From contig CALEZJ010000647.1 in NCBI GenBank assembly GCA_937927885.1, forward strand, positions 1 through 5,255: a stretch of DNA of 5,255 nucleotides. Reading direction: 5' to 3'. Both the position numbers and the translations under genes were made by a program. Shown piece after piece: positions 1-4,040 of this stretch. Each line of letters starts with the position of its first letter. The first letter of the stretch is position 1. The notes under the pieces were generated by a model. That model ran no database searches. It was not told the origin of the DNA and was given only the letters and a program-made list of their open reading frames with translations. This stretch comes from an uncultured Paracoccaceae bacterium (GTDB lineage Bacteria; Pseudomonadota; Alphaproteobacteria; Rhodobacterales; Rhodobacteraceae).

Positions 1-191
1 TCGTGGCCCTGATCGAGGGGCCGCAGCCAGTCGGTCGGGAACCAGTTGTCGTGGTCGCCCATATCCACTTGCCAGATGTCGTGATCGTCGCGACGAACGG
101 GACCGACCAAGATGAAACCTTCGCCGGTCAGGTGCGGTTTGTCGGGGATGTTGACGATCACCCGCATGCCAACCGTCATGCGTTCGGTCAT
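1..191 (-). CDS. Small hypothetical protein, C-terminus cut off by the window edge
   Basis: The gene begins at ATG 191 and stays open to the left edge, giving 63 residues with no stop. A strong ribosome binding site, GGAGGAA (197-203 on the minus strand), lies 5 nt before the start. The ATG overlaps the TGA of the upstream gene as ATGA, so it is the third gene of the repressor operon and probably translationally coupled. The visible protein starts MTERMTVGMRVIVNIPD and contains DNWFPTDWLRPL. It is rich in Val/Ile and Asp with alternating hydrophobics, which suggests a small beta-barrel (SH3/KOW-like) fold; this is a guess from composition. No family is recognised. Co-transcription with the repressor suggests expression in the lysogen. 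Confidence 0.7.
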   Translation of the reverse strand, partial: MTERMTVGMRVIVNIPDKPHLTGEGFILVGPVRRDDHDIWQVDMGDHDNWFPTDWLRPLDQGH

Positions 192-703
192 TTGTATTCC
201 TCCGCTGCTGCTGCGATCATGCGCCGATACACGGGCGACGATAACTGACGGACACGGCATCGGCACAGGTCGGCCGTGCAGTCGGGCAGAGGCAGCGAAG
301 GGCGGTCCGTGGCGAGCATGAATCGGCCCTGATACGGGCGCGATGCATCACAGCAGGTTTCCTCGAACACGATATGGCGCCGAATCTGCGCGGTCAGCGC
401 GGTACCGACAGCATCCTTGGCGTCGCGCAGTGCCCACCACGCCACCTCGGCAACCTGCGCCTCTGGCGAGCCGTCATCGGCCTTGATGTCCCACGCCAGC
501 AGGCTGTCGAGGATGCGCGCGGCTTGCGCCATGTCGATGCCATCCAGCGCCCGCCATGCCTGCGCCCATTCCAGCGCCAGGGCTCGATCCGCAGGTGTGA
601 CCTCATCTATGTGATGGAACTGCGAGAATGCGGGGCGGATCGGGCGGCCGGAGGCGCTGAGTTCAAAGGCGGGTTTCTTCGGGCGCAAGAACGGCCAGAT
701 CAT
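188..703 (-). CDS. Conserved hypothetical protein with C-terminal cysteine cluster, in repressor operon
   Basis: This is a 171-aa protein. The frame is open further upstream, but the start is placed at ATG 703 because it overlaps the repressor's TGA as ATGA, and the upstream extension is Arg/Pro-rich antisense of the repressor. There is no strong ribosome binding site, consistent with coupled translation. The N-terminus is basic and aromatic (MIWPFLRPKKP). Residues 35-110 look helical and amphipathic with several Trp. The C-terminal part carries Cys117, Cys118, Cys142, Cys147 and Cys149, in CC...LPLPDCTADLCRCR. I recall similar Leu-Pro-Asp-Cys/CxCR endings in uncharacterised proteobacterial proteins; this has not been checked. 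The cysteine spacing could suit metal binding, but no known zinc motif is complete. Function unknown. Its place with the repressor suggests a lysogen-expressed accessory gene. Confidence 0.8.
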   Translation of the reverse strand: MIWPFLRPKKPAFELSASGRPIRPAFSQFHHIDEVTPADRALALEWAQAWRALDGIDMAQAARILDSLLAWDIKADDGSPEAQVAEVAWWALRDAKDAVGTALTAQIRRHIVFEETCCDASRPYQGRFMLATDRPSLPLPDCTADLCRCRVRQLSSPVYRRMIAAAAEEYK

Positions 704-1368
704 TGGTCGCGACCTGACAGGATCGAGCTTTGCCACAGCACCTGCCCTTTGATTCGGTCGCGATCCTCTTTCCCCAGGACAGGGCGGTCTGAATAGGTGC
801 GGTTGTCGCATTCTGCCTGCCATTTCCGTCCGATCTGGCGCAGGCGGCGGACGTGCAAGCCATCGTCGAGGTGCAGCAGGAATAATGCATTGTCGCGGGG
901 CACTTTTTGCGAATGGTCGAACAGAACCACGGCGCCGGCCGGAATGGTAGGCTCCATGCGGTCGCTGGTCACCCGGAACAGATAGCACTGACCGGGTGAA
1001 TAGGTGCGTTCGCGCAGCCAGGATGAGAGGAAGGCGACCTCGCCGACCTGTTGGAGCGGGGCGTCGTCATCGAGCCGCCAATAGTGCACCTGAGCGAATT
1101 CCAACATCGAGACGCCGAGCATGCTGCGATCAACAGGCGGGGCTGATCGTTCGCCGGTCAGTATGTACGCGATGTCAACACCTTGGCTGGCAATGGCTGA
1201 CAGGTAGTCTGCTGTGGGCGCGCTGCCCTTCTCGTAGAGGATCTGGGATCCCTTAGATACGCCGCCGACATCAGCCAATTGCGGTTGGGTCAGCCCTAGA
1301 CGGCTGCGCTCCTCAAGGAGGCGTGCGCCCCTCCCAGAATTTTGCACCTTACCTGTTGACGAGTTCAA
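700..1368 (-). CDS. CI/LexA-like phage repressor with HTH and degenerate S24-type domain
   Basis: A 222-aa lysogeny-repressor candidate. Residues 13-73 form an XRE/lambda-type HTH domain (ARLLEERSRLGLTQPQLADV, then GVDIAYILTGERS), a common arrangement in phage repressors. Residues 128-185 match the C-terminal dimerisation fold of LexA/S24 repressors (VTSDRMEPTIPAG, VVLFDHS, GLHVRRL). The positions that hold the catalytic Ser (normally before Met-x-Pro-Thr) and Lys (normally in a VKRL-type strand) are Arg137 and Arg174. Self-cleavage is therefore unlikely, while dimerisation may remain. The gene is divergent from the Ner-like gene, as in Mu. The start is uncertain. TTG 1368 has GGTG 7 nt upstream. 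GTG 1347 has AGGT close upstream and would remove seven residues without touching the HTH. Each candidate start codon overlaps one of the two operator-like repeats, which suggests autoregulation. Confidence 0.88.
   Translation of the reverse strand: MNSSTGKVQNSGRGARLLEERSRLGLTQPQLADVGGVSKGSQILYEKGSAPTADYLSAIASQGVDIAYILTGERSAPPVDRSMLGVSMLEFAQVHYWRLDDDAPLQQVGEVAFLSSWLRERTYSPGQCYLFRVTSDRMEPTIPAGAVVLFDHSQKVPRDNALFLLHLDDGLHVRRLRQIGRKWQAECDNRTYSDRPVLGKEDRDRIKGQVLWQSSILSGRDQ
1335..1348 (+). promoter_or_regulatory. Operator-like direct repeat 1
   Basis: The sequence CAGAATTTTGCACC matches repeat 2 at 12 of 14 positions. The start-to-start distance is 31 bp, about three helical turns, so both copies face the same side of the DNA. 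It lies at the 5' end of the repressor gene and overlaps the alternative GTG 1347 start. A role as a binding site for the repressor or Ner-like protein is inferred. Confidence 0.5.
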
Positions 1369-1384
1369 AATCTTGCACCATGAT
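1356..1384 (+). promoter_or_regulatory. Probable rightward early promoter
   Basis: A -35-like TTGACG (1356-1361) is followed after 17 bp by CATGAT (1379-1384), which matches the -10 consensus at 4 of 6 positions. It lies 42 bp before the Ner-like start, in the position of the Mu early promoter, in the most AT-rich stretch of the control region. Repeat 2 lies between the two boxes. The region also holds TATCAT on the minus strand (1380-1385), which could be a leftward -10, but I found no convincing -35 for it. Confidence 0.4.
1366..1379 (+). promoter_or_regulatory. Operator-like direct repeat 2
   Basis: The sequence CAAAATCTTGCACC is the second copy of the 14-bp repeat; the two copies share the core AATNTTGCAC. 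It fills the spacer of the proposed rightward promoter and overlaps the TTG 1368 start of the repressor. A protein bound here would block early transcription. The regulatory role is inferred from position and repetition. Confidence 0.5.
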
Positions 1385-1425
1385 AAGCTTAAGAGAATAA
1401 GGCAGCATATTTCCTGTGAGGCAAG

Positions 1426-1701
1426 ATGTCAGAAAAGGCAGCCCGGTTCCAGCCGGGGGCGATGCTCCATGACGCCATTCTGGGGGCGTTTCGGGCATCT
1501 GGCGGTAGTTTCGAGCGCTGGTGCGCTGAAAACAAAGTCACTCCGACCAACGCGCGGAATGCGACGTACGGGATCATGAAGGGCGCGCGGGGCAAGGAGT
1601 TGCTGGCCCGTATGATCGAGGCCGCAGGCCCCGAAGTGGTGCGGGCGGGCTATGGTGCTCGACTGCGCGACCACGCTGCCGCCTTCCAGGGTGCTGCGTG
1701 A
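1426..1701 (+). CDS. Ner/Cro-like small DNA-binding regulator
   Basis: This is a 91-aa basic protein and the first gene of the rightward early operon. Start ATG 1426 has a modest GTGAGG (1416-1421) 4 nt upstream. Residues 12-36 are helical (MLHDAILGAFRA), and residues 27-53 resemble an HTH (GSFERWCAENKVTPTNARNA, then TYGIMKGARG). Residues 55-80 form another helical segment (LLARMIEAAGPEVVRAGY). Position just across the divergent promoter from the repressor, small size and the HTH point to the Ner role: in Mu this is an early negative regulator of both the early and the repressor promoters. The assignment rests on position and fold; sequence similarity to Mu Ner itself is not evident. Its TGA overlaps the next ATG (TGATG). 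Confidence 0.72.
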   Translation: MSEKAARFQPGAMLHDAILGAFRASGGSFERWCAENKVTPTNARNATYGIMKGARGKELLARMIEAAGPEVVRAGYGARLRDHAAAFQGAA

Positions 1702-2459
1702 TGTCGCTCGGCAATCGTTTGCGTGAAGAGCGCCAGCGGCTCAATATGGTGCAGATGAAGTTCGCCGAACTGGGCGGCGTCGGAAAGCAGTCCCAGATCA
1801 ATTACGAAAGCGGAAAACGCGTACCCGACGCAGCGTATCTGGCCGCTATTTCGGAGCATGGCGCAGACATCGCTTATATCGTAACCGGCCAGGTGGTCCC
1901 CGCCGCCTGCGACCGGCCGACGAACCCGGCCGGCCACTGGGCGCAGCGCCGCGCCGAGCTGCTGGCGCTGGACGCCGAGGAGACCACGGTGCGGCTGCCC
2001 TATGCCCCGCAGGTCAAGGGCGCGGCCGAGCGCGCGCTTGCCCGGATGGAGCGCACGGGTTTTGCCGAGGCTGACGAGGTCAAGATCATCCGGGCGCGCT
2101 TCAAGAACACGGTTCACCGCCGCAGCCAGACCGGCTGGCGCGATGTCGAGCACATCTGCCTGCCCGGCTGGCTTATGGCGCGTGCGCTTCGTCGAGTATC
2201 AGCTCATCTAGCTGAGGCCGGAGCGAACAGTCACGCGCGGCTTGAGCGCTGGCACGAACGGCTTTCCGATAGGGAAGACCTTTCACGTCCTGCACGGCTG
2301 CTGCGATCTCTAGCGCATTGGCTGACACAATCGCCCAATAGCGCGCGTCGATCCATTCCCGAACAAACTTCGGCCGAGGTGTCTTTTCCCTCCATGCCCG
2401 ATCCTTTGACGGGGTCTGGGCAAGGATCGCCAGCGCTCGATCAGAAGGCCCGAAAATGA
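1701..2459 (+). CDS. HTH regulator paralogous to the repressor N-terminus, with atypical 3' tail
   Basis: Start ATG 1701 overlaps the Ner-like TGA; GTG 1698 in the same frame is an alternative, and AGGG lies 9 nt before the ATG. Residues 1-65 are an HTH domain clearly similar to the repressor's: GNRLREERQRLNMVQMKFAE, then GADIAYIVTG against the repressor's GVDIAYILTG. Residues 70-157 are a helical, Arg/Glu-rich region of unknown family (for example DEVKIIRARFKNTVHRR). Third-position GC, counted by hand, is about 71% over the HTH and about 92% over the next 80 codons, which suggests a domain join. After residue 157 (position about 2172) GC3 falls and the sequence becomes Ser/Arg-rich, antisense to a better-looking minus-strand gene. 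The final 95 residues are probably read-through caused by the insertion of that gene. No S24 domain is present. A Cro-like role is possible. Confidence 0.68.
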   Translation: MSLGNRLREERQRLNMVQMKFAELGGVGKQSQINYESGKRVPDAAYLAAISEHGADIAYIVTGQVVPAACDRPTNPAGHWAQRRAELLALDAEETTVRLPYAPQVKGAAERALARMERTGFAEADEVKIIRARFKNTVHRRSQTGWRDVEHICLPGWLMARALRRVSAHLAEAGANSHARLERWHERLSDREDLSRPARLLRSLAHWLTQSPNSARRSIPEQTSAEVSFPSMPDPLTGSGQGSPALDQKARK

Positions 2460-2583
2460 TGGGCTTCGCGTCGAAATTGCCCGGCTGTTTGCACCATTCC
2501 CAAAGGAGCGTGCGCTCTTCCTCGGGCATGAGCTCCAACAGTTCCTCGGCACGGGGTCTGGCTTCGGCCGCATATCGTTCCAA
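2173..2583 (-). CDS. Unrecognised 136-aa protein, inverted inside the early operon
   Basis: The proposed start is TTG 2583, with AAAAGGA (2592-2598) 8 nt upstream; no in-frame ATG lies between it and the region antisense to the membrane-protein gene. The next in-frame ATG is 18 codons downstream (ELMPEEERTLLW). The stop is TAA 2173-2175. The protein looks genuine: balanced charges, five Trp and long amphipathic helices (RPRAEELLELMPEEERTLLW, then DRALAILAQTP, REWIDARYWAIVSANALEIA). No signal peptide, membrane span or catalytic motif is seen, and no family is recognised. By hand count, 85 of 136 codons end in G or C (about 62%), against about 92% just upstream on the plus strand, so it looks recently acquired. 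It opposes the early operon and would be transcribed separately, perhaps in the lysogen. The alternative is that the opposite-strand HTH reading is the real one throughout. Confidence 0.62.
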   Translation of the reverse strand: MERYAAEARPRAEELLELMPEEERTLLWEWCKQPGNFDAKPIIFGPSDRALAILAQTPSKDRAWREKTPRPKFVREWIDARYWAIVSANALEIAAAVQDVKGLPYRKAVRASAQAARDCSLRPQLDELILDEAHAP

Positions 2584-2703
2584 CGGGATCGTCCTTTTCT
2601 GGCGAGAACAGAAGGGGCTGGCAGGTGCCGGAGGGCGTGGCAGCGCCTTCCGGTGCCGACAGGCTAGCGCGGTCCTTTTGCCTGCGCCAGCGGAGGTGGC
2701 CTG
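2584..2703. other. Short gap between the inverted gene and the membrane-protein gene
   Basis: No convincing gene lies here. The gap holds the outward-facing ribosome binding sites of both flanking genes: AAAAGGA on the minus strand at 2592-2598 and GGAGG on the plus strand at 2692-2696. The 8-mer AAAAGGAC occurs twice on the minus strand, about 80 bp apart. A plus-strand frame runs through the gap to TGA 2702-2704, overlapping the next ATG as TGATG. It could be the remnant of an early gene cut by the inverted gene, but its translation (WREQKGLAGAGGRG) is not distinctive. Confidence 0.4.
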
Positions 2704-2877
2704 ATGCCTCGCCTCGCTCACGATCTGGCCGATTTGGCGCGCCGCTTCGCGCGGGCATGGGCACGCTTCGAGGACACGGCCTGGGCCGACGCCTTGGGCG
2801 CGGCTGCGCTGTTCGCGCTGCTGATTGCCGGGCTTTTCGTTGTTCTGGGCTTCGGCGGCTGGGGGCCGCTGGGCTGA
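2704..2877 (+). CDS. Small single-span membrane protein (57 aa)
   Basis: ATG 2704 is preceded by a strong GGAGG (2692-2696) at 7-nt spacing and is followed by 57 sense codons to TGA 2875-2877. Residues 1-29 are amphipathic and charged (MPRLAHDLADLARRFARAWA). Residues 30-50 are one hydrophobic segment (ALGAAALFALLIAGLFVVLG), ending GWGPLG. The Arg-rich N-terminal stretch predicts that the N-terminus stays in the cytoplasm. Third-position GC is high, like the rest of the early operon. No family is recognised. Small membrane proteins in phage early regions can serve in superinfection exclusion or host-envelope effects, but nothing here shows that. Confidence 0.7.
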   Translation: MPRLAHDLADLARRFARAWARFEDTAWADALGAAALFALLIAGLFVVLGFGGWGPLG

Positions 2878-2896
2878 GATAAAAGGATTTCTGGAA

Positions 2897-3196
2897 ATGA
2901 ATGGTTTCGGAATGGACCCGAACAAGGCGGTGCGCATCCAGCTTGCACTGGCGGAGTTACCGATCGAGACGGCGGAAATCTTCCGCCAGCTCGGCGCATG
3001 GTCCGACCATGTGAAGCTGGCGCGCGAACGGCTCGGGGCTGCCTTTGGCCAGCCGGAGGCCCTCCACGATCTGCTGGTCGAAGATATCAATTGGGCGAAT
3101 GAGCGCATTTTGACGCTTGTCGATGTGCTTTCGGAAAAAACCTCATTGAACGCGCTTGAAGAGATTGTTCGCGCCGCCCGGGGTGACGGCGAATGA
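2897..3196 (+). CDS. Hypothetical early protein, 99 aa, helical
   Basis: The start is placed at ATG 2897, with AAGGA (2883-2887) 9 nt upstream. The frame is open further left, but that part is only an alternate reading of the membrane-protein gene. The protein is acidic and nearly all helix: MDPNKAVRIQLALAELPIET, then a middle segment (LGAWSDHVKLARERLGAAFG), then WANERILTLVDVLSEK and a helical C-terminus. No catalytic, DNA-binding or membrane motif is seen, and the family is unknown. Its TGA overlaps the ParB-like ATG as ATGA (3193-3196), so the two are translationally coupled. It may act with the ParB-like protein, which is an inference from the coupling only. Confidence 0.8.
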   Translation: MNGFGMDPNKAVRIQLALAELPIETAEIFRQLGAWSDHVKLARERLGAAFGQPEALHDLLVEDINWANERILTLVDVLSEKTSLNALEEIVRAARGDGE

Positions 3197-4038
3197 TCTC
3201 CCCGAACGCCAAATTCCAGGAAATCCGCCTTGATCTGATCAAAGCGGACGAGGTCCGGGCCCGGTTCCTGAACCCAGCCCGGGTGATGAGGTTGGCGGAC
3301 AACATCGAGGATGTCGGGTTGCTGAACCCGATCACCGTGCGGCCGTCAAAGGATGGCGTGGGGTTCCTTTTGGTCTGCGGCGGGCACCGCCTTGCTGCCT
3401 GCCAGGAACTGGCGTGGGAAACCATCCCGGCCCTCGTGCGGGACCTGACGGACGAGGAGGCGCGGCAGGCTGAGGTTCAGGAGAACCTTGTCCGTGAAGA
3501 CCTGACCGCCCTTGACCGGGCGCTGCATCTGGCGACCGAGAAGGCGATCTACGAGGCCAGAAATCCTGTTTCGAAACAGGGCGGTGACCGGAAGAGCGAT
3601 CAAATGCGCAATGTTGCACATTTGATTTCGCAGCGATTTACCCTTGAGATGGCCGACGCCTTGGGCTGCGGCGAGGACATGGTAAAGCGCGCGATCCAGA
3701 TCGCGAAGGGCATCACGCCCGAACTGCACGCCGAAATCCACGGCACCCCTCTGGCCGACAATCAGGCGCAATTGCTGAAGCTGGCGGCGCTGCCGCCCGA
3801 GGATCGCGCCGACACCGTCCGCGTGATGAAAGAGCGCGGCGTCTACAAGGTCGAGAAGGCCCGGCAATTGCTGGCTGGCGCCGCGCCCGAGGATCCCCCG
3901 ATACTTGAGGATGCCTGGCAGCGAAAGATGGCGGCGCTGTGGTCTGGCGGCAAGAGGAAATGGCAGGCCAAGTTCCTGTCTTCGATCGGCGCCCAGTTCG
4001 TCCCCCCCCCCCCCCCGGTGAATAAGGGGGCGGACTGA
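3193..4038 (+). CDS. ParB-like nuclease/partition-domain protein
   Basis: A 281-aa protein of the ParB/Spo0J/Srx fold. Residues 8-90 form the N-terminal domain: the opening strand (FQEIRLDLIKADEVRARF), then LADNIEDVGLLNPITVRP, then the box CGGHRLAACQELAWETIPA (GGHR at 63-66), the counterpart of the GERR/GxRR nucleotide-binding motif of ParB proteins. VQENLVREDLTALDRA (95-110) is the conserved ENL-R-DL helix. Residues 148-172 form an HTH-like segment (FTLEMADALGCGEDMVKRAI). The tail is basic (GGKRKWQAK) and ends in five Pro encoded by a 15-C run. Canonical ParB acts in chromosome or plasmid partition. There is no ParA gene next to it here and it directly precedes the transposase, so a role in transposition, early regulation or DNA nicking is as likely as segregation. 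The start is fixed by the ATGA overlap. Confidence 0.88.
   Translation: MISPNAKFQEIRLDLIKADEVRARFLNPARVMRLADNIEDVGLLNPITVRPSKDGVGFLLVCGGHRLAACQELAWETIPALVRDLTDEEARQAEVQENLVREDLTALDRALHLATEKAIYEARNPVSKQGGDRKSDQMRNVAHLISQRFTLEMADALGCGEDMVKRAIQIAKGITPELHAEIHGTPLADNQAQLLKLAALPPEDRADTVRVMKERGVYKVEKARQLLAGAAPEDPPILEDAWQRKMAALWSGGKRKWQAKFLSSIGAQFVPPPPPVNKGAD
3601..3624. repeat. 24-bp imperfect palindrome containing the operator core, inside the ParB-like gene
   Basis: Reading from CAAATGCGCAAT to GTTGCACATTTG, 20 of 24 positions agree with the reverse complement. The right arm contains AATGTTGCAC (3610-3619), which fits the AATNTTGCAC core shared by the two control-region repeats. The left arm, on the minus strand, gives the near match AACATTGCGC. 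It could be a binding site for the repressor or for the ParB-like protein itself, or a coincidence of coding sequence. Confidence 0.35.
4002..4016 (+). repeat. 15-C homopolymer at the 3' end of the ParB-like gene
   Basis: Fifteen consecutive C bases encode Pro271-Pro275 of the ParB-like protein, 19 nt before its stop codon. Loss of one C gives Arg then TGA at 4019-4021. Gain of one C gives Gly-Glu then TAA at 4023-4025. All three frames therefore end within a few codons, and only the last residues and the stop-to-start distance to the transposase change. The tract may be a slippage hotspot, or its exact length may be a sequencing uncertainty. Confidence 0.85.
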
Positions 4039-4040
4039 AT

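Noticed and set aside
374..796. Plus-strand open frame opposite the repressor operon
   Set aside because: Its composition (Arg, Cys, Pro, His) is that of a shadow frame. The opposite strand carries two tightly chained genes with sensible proteins.
704..988. Upstream extension of the 188-703 gene
   Set aside because: The extra residues are Arg/Pro-rich, antisense-like in composition, and lie inside the repressor gene on the same strand in another frame. ATG 703 with its ATGA overlap is the better start.
1384..1391. Short palindrome TAAGCTTA in the control region
   Set aside because: It is only 8 bp, contains a common HindIII-type hexamer, and has no second copy to support an operator role.
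2161..2487. 10-bp direct repeat TGCCCGGCTG at 2161-2170 and 2478-2487, considered as an insertion footprint
   Set aside because: The second copy lies inside the inverted gene and not at its far boundary. A GC-rich 10-mer repeat can occur by chance.
2584..3108. Upstream extension of the inverted gene on the minus strand
   Set aside because: This stretch is antisense to the membrane-protein gene and the 99-aa gene, and its composition is Ser/Arg/Pro-rich. The TTG 2583 start has a good ribosome binding site.
3346..3867. Minus-strand open frame inside the ParB-like gene
   Set aside because: It is antisense to conserved ParB motifs, with no ribosome binding site or plausible context.
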